Positions 46,362-56,203 of a stretch of DNA of 64,000 nucleotides are shown here, in pieces (the first letter of the stretch is position 1; the number at the start of each line of letters is the position of its first letter). The stretch spans positions 1 through 64,000 of the forward strand of contig CACODG010000002.1 of assembly GCA_902625945.1 (NCBI GenBank), given 5' to 3'. Below the pieces are notes generated by a model. It did not search any database and was not told the origin of the DNA. It was given only the letters and a program-made list of their open reading frames with translations. A program made the position numbers and the translations under genes. This DNA comes from an uncultured Pelagibacteraceae bacterium. GTDB taxonomy: Bacteria; Pseudomonadota; Alphaproteobacteria; Pelagibacterales; Pelagibacteraceae.

Positions 46362-47342
46362 TCAACTGCTGAGATTATTCAATAAATTTAACATTTTATT
46401 GAAATCATTTGGCAAATCTACTTTAAAATTCACTAATTTATTTTTGATTGGATGAATAAACCCTATAGACTGGGCATGAAGAATTTGGCCTCTTAGATTA
46501 TTTAATTGAGTTAAAAACTCTTGATTTACTTTTTTAAATTTTAGATTTTTTTTACCATATTGATTATCACCAATAAGTGAAGTTCCTTTGTACTTTAGAT
46601 GTACTCTAATTTGATGAGTTCTTCCTGTTTCAAGTACACACTCTACAAAGCTAATTTTTGGAATATCTGGAATATTGAATACTTTAATTGTTTTATAATT
46701 TGTAATTGCTTTCTTTCCAGAAAATTCACTTACCGTCATTAATTTCCTATTTTTTTTATTTCTTCCTATTAATGTTTCAACTCTTCCATGTAAGGGTCTA
46801 ATTACACCCCAAACTAAACACTGATATTTTCTTTTTATAGAGTGATTACTAAACTGCTCAGCTAATTTTGAATGTGCAAAATTATTTTTTGCAATGACTA
46901 AAAGCCCAGTTGTCTCTTTATCTATTCTATGAACGATGCCTGGTCTCATTGTTCCATTTAAATCAGAAAGATTATTATTATATCTATAAGCTAGGGCGTT
47001 TGCTAGAGTGCTCTTAAAATTCCCAGCCCCGGGGTGAACTACCATTCCTTTAGGCTTATTAATTATTAAGATTTCTTTATCTTCATAAACAATATCTAAA
47101 TTTATTTTTTTTGGAATCAACTTATCGACTTGTTTTTCAAGAATATTAATTGAAATTTTATCATTCATCTTTATTTTTGTGGAGGGAGATGTTACCAAAT
47201 TTTTATTAATTTTAACTTGCTCTCCCTCGATTAGTTTTTTTATATAAGATCGTGTGAATTTTCTTATTTTTTTTGATAAATATATATCTAGTCTCTCTCC
47301 TGTATAATTTTTAGAAATTAAGAATTTTATTGTGTTATTCAT
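46362..47342 (-). CDS. rluD: 23S rRNA pseudouridine synthase, RluD type
   Basis: 326 residues: an N-terminal S4-like RNA-binding domain (GERLDIYLSKKIRKFTRSYIKKLI within 15-40) and a catalytic domain with VVHPGAG near 99, the catalytic Asp in GIVHRIDKETTGLLV near 134-148, and ETGRTHQIRVHL near 240 followed by GDNQYG. This pattern fits RluD, which modifies helix 69 of 23S rRNA; RluC is the alternative. It diverges from tRNA-Arg with 24 bases between. Confidence 0.9.
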   Translation of the reverse strand: MNNTIKFLISKNYTGERLDIYLSKKIRKFTRSYIKKLIEGEQVKINKNLVTSPSTKIKMNDKISINILEKQVDKLIPKKINLDIVYEDKEILIINKPKGMVVHPGAGNFKSTLANALAYRYNNNLSDLNGTMRPGIVHRIDKETTGLLVIAKNNFAHSKLAEQFSNHSIKRKYQCLVWGVIRPLHGRVETLIGRNKKNRKLMTVSEFSGKKAITNYKTIKVFNIPDIPKISFVECVLETGRTHQIRVHLKYKGTSLIGDNQYGKKNLKFKKVNQEFLTQLNNLRGQILHAQSIGFIHPIKNKLVNFKVDLPNDFNKMLNLLNNLSS

Positions 47343-47366
47343 AAATTAATCTAAATTACAATAAGT

Positions 47367-47444
47367 GCGCCGGTAGCTTCAACTGGATAGAGCGCCGGAT
47401 TTCGGCTCCGGAGGTTATGGGTTCGACTCCTATCCGGCGCACCA
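47367..47444 (+). tRNA. tRNA-Arg (TCG), CCA encoded
   Basis: Acceptor stem GCGCCGG pairs with CCGGCGC, discriminator A and CCA. The anticodon stem CCGGA/TCCGG holds the loop TTTCGGC, so the anticodon is TCG, reading CGN Arg codons. The T-loop is TTCGACT. It sits between divergent rluD and the stop of a GT17-like gene 3 bases away, at the edge of an accessory patch. Confidence 0.93.
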
Positions 47445-47447
47445 AAA

Positions 47448-48248
47448 CTAAATTATCCATTTCAAATATTTATCTTTATTTTTTAATATATATTCTGGGT
47501 AGCTACTATCTAATTCAATTTTTTTTAATTTAAAACCCCTACCAAATATATCCTCGTTAATTAAAATTTTTTTTTCTATTACTTTTTCATTTAGATCATT
47601 TGTATCGAATTCTCCATGAGAATAGGATTTAATTTTTTTCAGAATTTGAGATGGAGTTTGTAAAAAAGAAAAATGCCAACCGCCCTTAATAATCTGTAAA
47701 TGCCTTTTATCTATTCTCCAGAAAGGATACATCTTAAACTTTAAGTTTCGTAATTTTTGCATAGAAATTATATCTTTTTTTTTGGCAATTTTTGAGCCTA
47801 TCCAATTACTTTCGTTTAAATTTTGTAGATTTAATTTGTACATGAACATTTTTTGTGAAAATGCTATGAATTTCTTATTATTCTTAATTTTTGAAATTTT
47901 TGATAAATCTGGTATTTCATCAGAATCTGAAAGAATAATTAGATCATCTGGAGACGCATCTTCAATTCCTTTAATTAAAAAATTTCTTTGATGTTGTTCT
48001 ACAGGCGACTCCCCTCCAATATGTTTTTGAAAATCTACTTCTTTTTTATAATCCGCTACTACATGTTTTATTTTATTTTTAAATTTAGGAAAATTATTTT
48101 TATTAAAATTAATTTTCTTATTTTTGCCTTGGTGAGTCTTTGTTGATTCAGAAATTACAAAATAATCAACGTATTTGTTTAAAATGTTCAAACGTAATTC
48201 AACCACATGATCCTCGTCGAAGTACTGAAAACAATCATAAATTGCCAT
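47448..48248 (-). CDS. Family 17-like glycosyltransferase
   Basis: 266-residue protein resembling GT17 (the beta-1,4-N-acetylglucosaminyltransferase III family). It starts MAIYDCFQYFDEDHVVELRLNIL, with LRLNILNKYVDYFVISEST near 17-36, HQGKNKKINF near 39, QRNFLIKGI near 86 and the metal-type motif LILSDSDEIPD near 104. It is followed on the same strand by nothing and preceded by a dioxygenase-like gene 6 bases away. Surface glycan or methylated-sugar lipid modification is likely; the acceptor is unknown. Confidence 0.78.
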   Translation of the reverse strand: MAIYDCFQYFDEDHVVELRLNILNKYVDYFVISESTKTHQGKNKKINFNKNNFPKFKNKIKHVVADYKKEVDFQKHIGGESPVEQHQRNFLIKGIEDASPDDLIILSDSDEIPDLSKISKIKNNKKFIAFSQKMFMYKLNLQNLNESNWIGSKIAKKKDIISMQKLRNLKFKMYPFWRIDKRHLQIIKGGWHFSFLQTPSQILKKIKSYSHGEFDTNDLNEKVIEKKILINEDIFGRGFKLKKIELDSSYPEYILKNKDKYLKWII

Positions 48249-48254
48249 TGTTAT

Positions 48255-48962
48255 TTATTTCTTTGTAAAAGTTGCTATTCCAATTTTTTTGCCTTTAATA
48301 ACCGATGATGAGCAATGAAGATGAGTTCTGTCAAAAATAAGCATTGATCCGACTTCCCATTCATAAATTAATTCTACTTCTAAACCCTTTAAATTATTAA
48401 TATTTTCATGCTGTAGATATTTTTGATGTATTTGTTTATTGAAAGGTTTATCACCATACATCTTTAAATGAATATCTGATCTTTTATTCTGCCCATATTT
48501 CAAATTCTTTTTTTTTAATTCACTTGGATCCTGAGTAAAACTTGTTGAACCATCGTAATATCTATTTTTAAAAATTACAGTACTTCCAACTGATGACAAA
48601 GGTATTAAACTTTGTTTATATATTTGATTATCTAATTCAAAACCTCCATCAACATGGAGTCCAATAGGAGCATAACTTTCTTGAATTAACCCTAAAATCT
48701 CTTTTCCATCGTCATCTTTTAGGTTATCCATTTTAAAACTACCTATTTCCTTTCCGAGTCTTTCACAAAATATTTTTTCTAAATTTGTATTGTATCCTTG
48801 AAGCCATCTTTTTTTTATTACATTTTGTTTTTTATTATGGACAGTAATTGGGAGGTTTTCGTAAAGTTGTAAAAATTCATTTATTTCGTTCCTAGTAAAT
48901 AAATTTTTAATCACTTTAGGTGCAGATTCTAATTTTTTTATGTCATCAAGCTTATTGTTCAT
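48255..48962 (-). CDS. 2OG/Fe(II) dioxygenase-like protein
   Basis: 235 residues with a probable double-stranded beta-helix core. The iron ligands are His and Asp of GLHVDGG near 117-121 and His of RTHLHCSS near 213-217, with Lys after it (KGKKIGIATF) in the 2OG-binding place. SLIPLSSVGSTVIFKNRYYDG lies between (LIPLSSVGSTVIF core). There is no signal peptide. It is immediately upstream of the GT17-like gene on the minus strand, and may hydroxylate a sugar, lipid or peptide; substrate unknown. Confidence 0.65.
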   Translation of the reverse strand: MNNKLDDIKKLESAPKVIKNLFTRNEINEFLQLYENLPITVHNKKQNVIKKRWLQGYNTNLEKIFCERLGKEIGSFKMDNLKDDDGKEILGLIQESYAPIGLHVDGGFELDNQIYKQSLIPLSSVGSTVIFKNRYYDGSTSFTQDPSELKKKNLKYGQNKRSDIHLKMYGDKPFNKQIHQKYLQHENINNLKGLEVELIYEWEVGSMLIFDRTHLHCSSSVIKGKKIGIATFTKK

Positions 48963-48965
48963 AAT

Positions 48966-49757
48966 TTATTCACCCATGTTTATTAAAGTACCTCTTTTTT
49001 TTGCACCAAAATAAGAAATATAAAAAACTATAACACCTAAAGAGAAATATACTATAGATATGGAAATTGATTTTAAAATATTAAAATAATTAACAGAATT
49101 GTTTATTAAAATACTTCTCATTTCCTCAAATATATGAACAAGCGGAAGAGCTTTAGCAATTATTTGAAGTGATGCAGGCAATATTTCAATTGGATAATAA
49201 ATACATCCAAGCGGTGCTAAAAAAAATAAACTTGCCCAAGCAATATTTTCAAATGATGGACCATACCTAAGTAGCCCTGAAGTAACTAAAAGACCTAAAG
49301 TAATCCCAAATAAGTACAAAGAAATTAATAAAAAAATAAGCGGTATTCCAAGTTTAAGTACAGATACACCAAATAATGGAATGGCAATTAATACTGCAGG
49401 CACTAAACCTATTAAAGTTCTTACAATTGCAGTTAAAGTAAGCGCTGCGATTATTTCTCTTATTTTTATTGGGGCTATGAATAAGTTCGTAAAATTTCTA
49501 CTCCATATTTCTTCTAGAAACATCATATTAAAACTTATACTTGCTCGAAATAAAAAATCATACAAAATTGCTGCAGTCAAAATCACTCCTACAGTGTTAC
49601 TATAATATTCCGAGTTAAGTGTAAAAAATTTTGATATAAAACCCCAAAGAAAAATTTGAACTGTAGGCCAATAAATAAGATCAAGTACTCTTGGAAAAGA
49701 ATTCATTATTAAGTAAAGATGTCTTAAACCTAAAGCATATATTTTACTAAAATTCAT
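48966..49757 (-). CDS. ABC-2 type transporter permease
   Basis: 263-residue membrane protein with about six helices (about 25-45, 55-80, 102-130, 133-158, 165-190, 230-252). The LEEIWSRNFTNLFIAPIKIREI segment near 82-103 (NLFIAPIKIREI) is typical of ABC-2 permeases. The ATPase gene lies directly upstream with an 11-base overlap. Substrate unknown; glycolipid, polysaccharide or drug export are all possible. Confidence 0.88.
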   Translation of the reverse strand: MNFSKIYALGLRHLYLIMNSFPRVLDLIYWPTVQIFLWGFISKFFTLNSEYYSNTVGVILTAAILYDFLFRASISFNMMFLEEIWSRNFTNLFIAPIKIREIIAALTLTAIVRTLIGLVPAVLIAIPLFGVSVLKLGIPLIFLLISLYLFGITLGLLVTSGLLRYGPSFENIAWASLFFLAPLGCIYYPIEILPASLQIIAKALPLVHIFEEMRSILINNSVNYFNILKSISISIVYFSLGVIVFYISYFGAKKRGTLINMGE

Positions 49758-50478
49758 CGTTACTCCTTGCTAATTTTAAAAATGTTTCCTCTAAATTATT
49801 TCTGCCATGCTTTTTTATTAATTCTGCACAAGTGCCTTTGTCAACAATTTTACCTTTCCTCATCATAATAATACTGTCACAAAGTCTCTCTACTTCATTC
49901 ATATTATGTGAAGCTAATAAAATTGTTACTTTATTTTTTTCTTTATACTCATGTATGTAACTTCTAATAAAATCTCCTATATCAGGGTCTAAGCTTGCTG
50001 TGGGCTCATCTAAAAGTAAAATCTCTGGTTTATTAATTAGAGATTTTGCCAACGAAACTCTATTTTTTTGTCCAGATGAAAGTTCACCCGTTTTTCTTTT
50101 AAAGAAACTTTTTATATCCAAGTCACTTGATATTTCATCAATTCTATTTTCTAAACTCTGTATTCCGTACAATCTTCCATAAATTTCAAGGTTTTGTTTT
50201 ACTGTTAATTTTTTTGGAAGTTCAATGTAAGGTGAAGCAAAATTAAATCTTTTCAATATCTCATCTCTTTTAAACGAGTTAATATTTTTACTTTCGATTA
50301 AAATTTCACCTCCTGTTGGAGTAACAAGACCTAACATCATACCAATAGTTGTTGTTTTTCCACAACCATTTGGACCTAACAACCCTACTGTTTTATTTTT
50401 ATCAATTTGAAAATCAATTTCGTTTACAGCTAAGTAATCATTATATAATTTTGTTAGTTTTTTTATTTCAATAAACAT
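49747..50478 (-). CDS. ABC transporter ATP-binding protein
   Basis: 243-residue nucleotide-binding subunit. Walker A GPNGCGKTTT near 35-44, Q-loop FASPYIEL near 82, signature LSSGQKNRVSLAKSL near 134 and Walker B ILLLDEPTASLDP near 155, then LLASHNM near 189. It pairs with the overlapping ABC-2 permease gene. It has no C-terminal sugar-binding domain of the Wzt kind, so an O-antigen exporter with chain-length control is unlikely. Its start shares one base with the tsaC stop. Confidence 0.93.
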   Translation of the reverse strand: MFIEIKKLTKLYNDYLAVNEIDFQIDKNKTVGLLGPNGCGKTTTIGMMLGLVTPTGGEILIESKNINSFKRDEILKRFNFASPYIELPKKLTVKQNLEIYGRLYGIQSLENRIDEISSDLDIKSFFKRKTGELSSGQKNRVSLAKSLINKPEILLLDEPTASLDPDIGDFIRSYIHEYKEKNKVTILLASHNMNEVERLCDSIIMMRKGKIVDKGTCAELIKKHGRNNLEETFLKLARSNDEF

Positions 50479-51425
50479 TATTTTGATGCCCTTTTTAAAC
50501 GATCATTAATTGCCAAACCTGGGCCTTTGTTGGGAATTTTAGTAACTATTATTTTTTTGTATCCTTTTTTTTTTATTTTTCTCATAGTTTCATATAGATT
50601 AGCTGCTGCTTCTTTCAAGTTGCCTTTTTTACTTAAATTAAAATAATTTGCTTTATTTTTATGATTTTTTCCAAAAACTATATTTGCGTGATTTTGATTT
50701 TTTGATTTTTGGCTAAAAATTAATGGAATTCCTGGAGAGTAATGCCGCTTCAACATTCCAGGAGATTTAATTTTAGATTTTTTCTTAGATAAATTAATTT
50801 TAAGAACTCTTTTTATATCATCTTGACTAATTATGCCTGGTCTTAAAATTTTTGGCTTTTCTGTTAAATCTACAACTGTAGACTCAATGCCTATTTTAGA
50901 TTTTCCGCCATCAATTATAATGTCTAATTTGTTGTAAAACTCCTCAAATACATCAAGAGTACAGACAGGGCTTAATCCTGCTGAAATGTTTGCACTTGGC
51001 ATCGCAAGTGGAAAATTAATTGATCTTAGTAATGATCTTATAATCTTATGTTTTGGGAATCTAATAGCGACAGTCTTTAAATTTGCAGTCGCTAAAGATG
51101 ATATTTTTGAATTTTTATTTTTTTTTAAGACAAAGGTTATTGGACCAGGGCAAAACTTCTTATAAAGTTTGAAGAAATTTTCATTAGTTATAACATCTTT
51201 ATCTATATTTTTAAGATTACAATAGTGGATAATTAAGGGATTTTTTTTTGGTCTTTTTTTTAGTTTAAAAATTTTTTTTACCGCAATTTTAGAGTAAGCG
51301 TTACCTGCTAGGCCATAAACAGTTTCAGTTGGCAATCCAGCTATTTTACCCCCTTTGAGAGATTTAACAGTTTTTTTAAGTATCTTTTTATTAAAAGAAT
51401 AAATATTTGAATAGATGTTAGTCAT
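50478..51425 (-). CDS. tsaC: Threonylcarbamoyl-AMP synthase (Sua5 type)
   Basis: Makes threonylcarbamoyl-adenylate for t6A37 of ANN-decoding tRNAs. The YrdC domain shows KGGKIAGLPTETVYGLAGNA around 24-43 (PTETVYGLAG core), KKRPKKNPLIIH near 55, PGPITFVLKK near 93 and LAMPSANISAG near 139. A C-terminal Sua5 domain (from about 225; starts SPGMLKRHYSPG) brings it to 315 residues. It diverges from xseB across only 21 bases. Confidence 0.93.
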   Translation of the reverse strand: MTNIYSNIYSFNKKILKKTVKSLKGGKIAGLPTETVYGLAGNAYSKIAVKKIFKLKKRPKKNPLIIHYCNLKNIDKDVITNENFFKLYKKFCPGPITFVLKKNKNSKISSLATANLKTVAIRFPKHKIIRSLLRSINFPLAMPSANISAGLSPVCTLDVFEEFYNKLDIIIDGGKSKIGIESTVVDLTEKPKILRPGIISQDDIKRVLKINLSKKKSKIKSPGMLKRHYSPGIPLIFSQKSKNQNHANIVFGKNHKNKANYFNLSKKGNLKEAAANLYETMRKIKKKGYKKIIVTKIPNKGPGLAINDRLKRASK

Positions 51426-51446
51426 AATGTAATTATTAATTAATTT

Positions 51447-51650
51447 ATGAAAATCGAAAATATTCCAGCTGATATTAAAAGTAAATCCTTAAAAGAGGCA
51501 AGAGAGGAAATTAATGAAATTCTAACTAAACTCGAAAGTCAAAATTTAGATTTTAACACTATTGAGAATTCTTACAAAAGGTTGATAAATTTGAATAAAC
51601 ATGTGGAAAACCTTTTTAAGATCAAATCCAAACAAATTTCTAATTCATAA
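51447..51650 (+). CDS. xseB: Exonuclease VII small subunit
   Basis: 67-residue helical protein with the XseB pattern: SKSLKEAREEINEILTKLESQNLDFNTIENSYKRL, notable by its EINEILTKLES and late Asn-Leu-Asn-Lys stretch. XseB binds XseA to degrade single-stranded DNA. In many proteobacteria it precedes ispA, as here with 12 bases between. The large subunit gene is not in the window. Confidence 0.83.
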   Translation: MKIENIPADIKSKSLKEAREEINEILTKLESQNLDFNTIENSYKRLINLNKHVENLFKIKSKQISNS

Positions 51651-51662
51651 AGACATGATAAA

Positions 51663-52538
51663 ATGATTGAAATTAAATTAAAAAAAAATGCAAAAAAAGT
51701 AGATAAATTTTTAATTAATTATCTTAAAAGTCAAAAAAAATCTTTATTAGTTGGACCAATGAAATATGGAGTTATTTCTGGAGGAAAAAAGATAAGATCT
51801 ACAATAATATTTGATACAGGGAAGTTATTCAAAATTAGTGAAAAAAAACTTATCAATCTTTGTGCAGCTGTTGAATGTATTCACTCATACTCTCTAATTC
51901 ATGACGATCTTCCATGCATGGATGATGACTCTATAAGAAGAGGAAAACTTTCAACACATAAGAAATTTGGTGAGGCAACTGCTGTATTAGCTGGAAACTC
52001 ATTGTTAACCTTAGCATTTGAAATTATTTCTGATAAAAAAAATTTATTATCATCTAATCAAAAAAATGAAATTGTTAAATTATTATCAAATTGTTCAGGT
52101 CATACTGGAATAGCAGGAGGTCAAGAACTGGATCTTAAATTTGAAAATAAAAAAAAAAATTTTAATCAAATAATTGATATGCAAAGAAAAAAAACTGGAA
52201 AGCTCTTCAATTTCTGTCTTCATTCTTTAGCTATCGTAGCAAATAAAAGTAAAAAAGAAAAAATATCTATTGGTAAACTTGGAGAAGAAATAGGATTATT
52301 GTTTCAAATAGCCGACGATTTTTTAGACATCAAAGGTTCAAAAGAAATAGTTGGTAAACCAATTAAAAAAGATAAAAAAAAAGGTAAATCAACGCTTATA
52401 AATCTTTTAGGTTACAATAAGACGCTGGAGTACGCTGATTTATTAAAGAAAAAAATATTGCTTAAATTAAAAAAACATGGAAAAAATGCAAAGGAACTAA
52501 TAGATACAATTGAATTTATACTAGGTAGGAATTTCTAA
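51663..52538 (+). CDS. ispA: Farnesyl diphosphate synthase (short-chain prenyltransferase)
   Basis: 291-residue trans-prenyltransferase. First aspartate-rich motif [15 protein letters not shown] near 84 and second [10 protein letters not shown] near 212, with [10 protein letters not shown] near 40 and [13 protein letters not shown] near 147. The insertion of two residues inside the first motif (DDLPCMDD) is the usual bacterial FPPS type. Its stop shares a base with the dxs start, making an isoprenoid operon xseB-ispA-dxs. A run of 11 A lies near 52149-52159. Confidence 0.93.
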   Translation: MIEIKLKKNAKKVDKFLINYLKSQKKSLLVGPMKYGVISGGKKIRSTIIFDTGKLFKISEKKLINLCAAVECIHSYSLIHDDLPCMDDDSIRRGKLSTHKKFGEATAVLAGNSLLTLAFEIISDKKNLLSSNQKNEIVKLLSNCSGHTGIAGGQELDLKFENKKKNFNQIIDMQRKKTGKLFNFCLHSLAIVANKSKKEKISIGKLGEEIGLLFQIADDFLDIKGSKEIVGKPIKKDKKKGKSTLINLLGYNKTLEYADLLKKKILLKLKKHGKNAKELIDTIEFILGRNF

Positions 52539-54457
52539 TGAGCGAACTTATTAAACAAATTAATTTTCCCTCTGATTTAAGAAAGTTTAAAAAAGATAAA
52601 TTAAAACAAATCTCAGATGAGTTAAGAAATGAATTAATTGATGTTGTCTCTGAAACAGGAGGTCATCTAGGAGCTGGATTAGGTGTTGTAGAGCTAACGG
52701 TTGCTTTACATTATGTATTTGATACCCCAAAAGATAAATTAGTTTGGGATGTAAGTCACCAATGCTACCCTCATAAAATAATAACTGGCAGAAGGGAGAG
52801 AATTAAGACTTTACGAAAAGGCGGAGGCTTATCAGGATTTACAAAAAGAACTGAAAGTGAGTATGACCCATTTGGCGCAGCACATAGCTCAACTTCAATA
52901 TCTTCTACACTCGGTATGGCTACAGCAAAAAAATTATCTAATAATAAAAATAATGTTATAGCAGTCATCGGTGATGGAGCAATGAGTGCGGGAATGGCAT
53001 ATGAAGCGATGAATAACGCTGGAGCATTAAAATCAAATTTAATCGTCATACTTAACGATAATGATATGTCGATTGCAAGACCTGTGGGTGCAATGAGCAA
53101 GTATCTAGCGAAACTTTTATCAGGCAAATTATACTTTAGTTTAAGAGAAACAATAAAAATGATTATTTCTGCGTTTTCAAAAAGATTTAGTCAAAAAGCT
53201 GGAAAAGCTGAGGATTTATTAAGAAATATTGTTACGGGCGGAACATTATTTAGCGAATTAGGTTTTTATTATGTTGGACCAATAGATGGACATGACATTG
53301 ATAATTTAGTCCAAATTTTTGAAAATGTTAAAAAATCAAATCATCAAGGACCAGTTATGATACATGTCAGAACACAGAAGGGGAAAGGTTATAAACCAGC
53401 TGAAGATTCAGGTGATAAATATCATGGTGTTTCAAAATTTAATATATCAACTGGAGAACAATCTAAGTCACAATCCAATATCCCATCTTATACAAAAGTC
53501 TTTGCAGAAACATTGATTAAACATGCTGAACAAGATACGAAGATTATTGGAATAACAGGAGCCATGCCCTCTGGGACAGGTCTAAATTTATTTGAAAAAA
53601 GATTTCCAGACAGGACATTCGACGTTGGTATAGCTGAGCAACATGCCGTTACTTTTGCTGCTGGATTAGCTACAGAGGGCTATAAACCTTATGCGGCTAT
53701 TTATTCTACTTTTTTACAAAGAGCATATGATCAAGTAGTTCACGATGTTGCTTTACAATCTCTACCTGTAAGGTTTGCAATTGATAGAGCGGGTTTAGTT
53801 GGGGCGGACGGACCAACTCATGCTGGTTCTTTTGATATAACGTACTTGTCCACTTTACCAAATTTTGTTGTAATGGGTGCTAGCGATGAGTCAGAACTTG
53901 TGAAAATGATCAATACATCGGTTGAAATCAATGATAGACCTTCTGCTTTTAGATATCCAAGGGGAGCTGGAATAGGAGTTCAATTACCTTCTATAAATGA
54001 AGTTTTAGAAATTGGTAAAGCAAGAGTCATTAAGGAAGGAAAAAAAGTAGCTTTATTAAACTTTGGCACAAGACTAGAGGAATGCAAAAAAGCTTCAGAG
54101 GCACTATCCAAAAAAAATATTGAATGTACTATAGTTGATGCAAGATTTGCTAAACCTTTAGATGAAAAATTAATTATGGAAATTGCAACTAATCATGAAG
54201 TTTTATTGACAATAGAAGAAGGCTCTATCGGAGGTTTTGGATCTCATGTGATGCAATTATTGTCTGACAGAGGAGTTTTCGACACAGGTTTAAAGTTTAG
54301 ATCGATGATTCTACCAGATATTTTTATCGATCAGGATACTCCAGAAAAAATGTACGAGTTAGCAGGATTAGATAGTTTATCAATAATTAAAAAAGTTGAG
54401 GAAACTTTAAATTCAAATATAATTTTAGCGAAAAATAAAAATAAGTTATCTAATTAA
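52538..54457 (+). CDS. dxs: 1-deoxy-D-xylulose-5-phosphate synthase
   Basis: ThDP enzyme joining pyruvate and G3P in the MEP pathway. It has [20 protein letters not shown] near 39-58 ([12 protein letters not shown] core), [12 protein letters not shown] near 70, [10 protein letters not shown] near 114, [16 protein letters not shown] near 143, [14 protein letters not shown] near 362 and [15 protein letters not shown] near 413. Length (639) is normal. The stop interlocks with that of aroC. Confidence 0.97.
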   Translation: MSELIKQINFPSDLRKFKKDKLKQISDELRNELIDVVSETGGHLGAGLGVVELTVALHYVFDTPKDKLVWDVSHQCYPHKIITGRRERIKTLRKGGGLSGFTKRTESEYDPFGAAHSSTSISSTLGMATAKKLSNNKNNVIAVIGDGAMSAGMAYEAMNNAGALKSNLIVILNDNDMSIARPVGAMSKYLAKLLSGKLYFSLRETIKMIISAFSKRFSQKAGKAEDLLRNIVTGGTLFSELGFYYVGPIDGHDIDNLVQIFENVKKSNHQGPVMIHVRTQKGKGYKPAEDSGDKYHGVSKFNISTGEQSKSQSNIPSYTKVFAETLIKHAEQDTKIIGITGAMPSGTGLNLFEKRFPDRTFDVGIAEQHAVTFAAGLATEGYKPYAAIYSTFLQRAYDQVVHDVALQSLPVRFAIDRAGLVGADGPTHAGSFDITYLSTLPNFVVMGASDESELVKMINTSVEINDRPSAFRYPRGAGIGVQLPSINEVLEIGKARVIKEGKKVALLNFGTRLEECKKASEALSKKNIECTIVDARFAKPLDEKLIMEIATNHEVLLTIEEGSIGGFGSHVMQLLSDRGVFDTGLKFRSMILPDIFIDQDTPEKMYELAGLDSLSIIKKVEETLNSNIILAKNKNKLSN

Positions 54458-55536
54458 CCGCACTGTGCTTTATGCATTAGTAAGTGATCTAAAAGGACAC
54501 AGTTTATCATTGCTTCACCAATAGGAACTGCTCTAATACCTACACAAGGATCATGTCTTCCCTTTACAGAAATTTTTGTATTTTGACCTCTTTTATCAAT
54601 GGTGTTTCTACTTGTTAGAATAGAAGAAGTAGGCTTAACTGCAAATGAGGCAACAATATTTTGACCTGATGAAATTCCCCCTAAAATTCCGCCTGCTTGA
54701 TTTGATTTAAATTTAATTTTACCAGAACTTTTACTAATTTCGTCGGAATTTTCCTCACCGCTTAAAAAAGCTGCGTTCATGCCCGCTCCAATGTTTACCC
54801 CTTTGACTGCATTAATACTCATTAAAGCTGCAGCTATATCTGTGTCTAATTTTGAATATATAGGAGCTCCTAAACCAACCGGGACTCCTGATGCTCGTAA
54901 TTCTATTATTGCACCACAAGATGAACCTGCTTTTCTTACTGCAAGAAGATATTTTTCCCATAATTTTACAGATTTTTTATCTGGGCAAAAAAAGGGATTT
55001 TTTCTTATTTCGCTATTTTTCCAATTAGATTTATCGCATGACATTAACCCTAGTTGAGTGACAGCTCCAACTACATTAAATTTTGGACCTATCATCTTCT
55101 TTAAAACAATTTTTGCTATAGCACCTGCGGCAACTCTACTAGCAGTTTCCCTAGCAGATTGTCTCCCACCGCCCCTGTAATCTCGAATTCCATATTTTTT
55201 GTAATAAGTATAATCTGCATGACCAGGTCTGAATTTATTTTTTATTGTTTCGTAATCTCTAGATCGCTTATCCTCATTATATATAATAATAGAAATTGGT
55301 GTACCTGTGGTTTTACCCTCAAAAACTCCAGATAAGATTACTGCTCTATCTGATTCTTTTCTTTGGGTAGTGAACTTTGATTGTCCTGGCCTTCTCCTAT
55401 CCATATCTTTTTGGATATCTTTCTCAGTTATAGGTATATTAGGGGGACAACCGTCAATTATACAACCAATTGCTGGTCCATGAGACTCTCCCCAAGTAGT
55501 GAACCTAAAAATTTTTCCAAAAGTATTAAAAGACAT
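54454..55536 (-). CDS. aroC: Chorismate synthase
   Basis: FMN-dependent conversion of EPSP to chorismate. It has [21 protein letters not shown] near 12 (GESHGPAIG core), [13 protein letters not shown] near 48, [27 protein letters not shown] around 104-130 and GGISSGQNI near 283. 360 residues. It diverges from pdxH across 34 bases and is convergent with dxs. Confidence 0.97.
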   Translation of the reverse strand: MSFNTFGKIFRFTTWGESHGPAIGCIIDGCPPNIPITEKDIQKDMDRRRPGQSKFTTQRKESDRAVILSGVFEGKTTGTPISIIIYNEDKRSRDYETIKNKFRPGHADYTYYKKYGIRDYRGGGRQSARETASRVAAGAIAKIVLKKMIGPKFNVVGAVTQLGLMSCDKSNWKNSEIRKNPFFCPDKKSVKLWEKYLLAVRKAGSSCGAIIELRASGVPVGLGAPIYSKLDTDIAAALMSINAVKGVNIGAGMNAAFLSGEENSDEISKSSGKIKFKSNQAGGILGGISSGQNIVASFAVKPTSSILTSRNTIDKRGQNTKISVKGRHDPCVGIRAVPIGEAMINCVLLDHLLMHKAQCG

Positions 55537-55570
55537 AGATAATTAATGTATAAATTATTTTAAGGAAATT

Positions 55571-56203
55571 ATGAATCAAAAAAATGGCAAAAATTCACTT
55601 GGAATTGATATTTGCTTCGAAGATCTGGACAATCCAATAGAATTGTTTAAAAAATGGTTTTCTAAAGCTAAGGAAAGTGAAATAAATGACCCAAACGCTG
55701 TTGCAGTCGCAACTTCAAATAATAGTAACCAGCCCAATGTCAGGATGGTACTACTAAAAGGTTTGAGTGATAAAGGCTTTGTTTTTTATACAAACTTTAA
55801 TAGCAGAAAAGGAAGCGAGCTAAAAGAAAATCAAAAAGCCTCCATGTGTTTTCATTGGAAAAGTTTAAGACGCCAGGTAAGAGCTATTGGCAAAGTAGAA
55901 GAAGTGTCAGATCAAGAAGCTGATGACTATTTTAATTCGAGGCCCTATAAAAATAGGATTGGTGCTTGGGCTTCATCTCAGTCTAAAGTATTAGATAAAA
56001 GAGAAACATTTTTAAAAAATATCAAAGAATTTGAAAAGAAATTTCCCGATCAAAAAAATGTTCCGCGACCTCCTTATTGGTCGGGTTGGCGATTATTACC
56101 TGAGGAAATAGAATTTTGGCTTGATGGCGAAGGAAGAATTCATGAAAGATTAAATTACAAAAAACAAAATGGAAAATGGGAAAAAGAACTTCTTTATCCT
56201 TAA
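55571..56203 (+). CDS. pdxH: Pyridoxamine 5'-phosphate oxidase
   Basis: FMN-dependent oxidation of PNP/PMP to PLP. It shows DPNAVAVATS near 40, RMVLLKGLSDKGFVFYTNFNSRKG around 58-81 (FYTNFNSRKG core), FHWKSLRRQVRAIGKVEE near 94, SRPYKNRIGAWASSQS near 120, and the closing WSGWRLLPEEIEFW and RIHERLNY. Length (210) is typical. An AAGGA ribosome-binding site precedes the ATG. The stop interlocks with the next, convergent gene. Confidence 0.96.
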   Translation: MNQKNGKNSLGIDICFEDLDNPIELFKKWFSKAKESEINDPNAVAVATSNNSNQPNVRMVLLKGLSDKGFVFYTNFNSRKGSELKENQKASMCFHWKSLRRQVRAIGKVEEVSDQEADDYFNSRPYKNRIGAWASSQSKVLDKRETFLKNIKEFEKKFPDQKNVPRPPYWSGWRLLPEEIEFWLDGEGRIHERLNYKKQNGKWEKELLYP

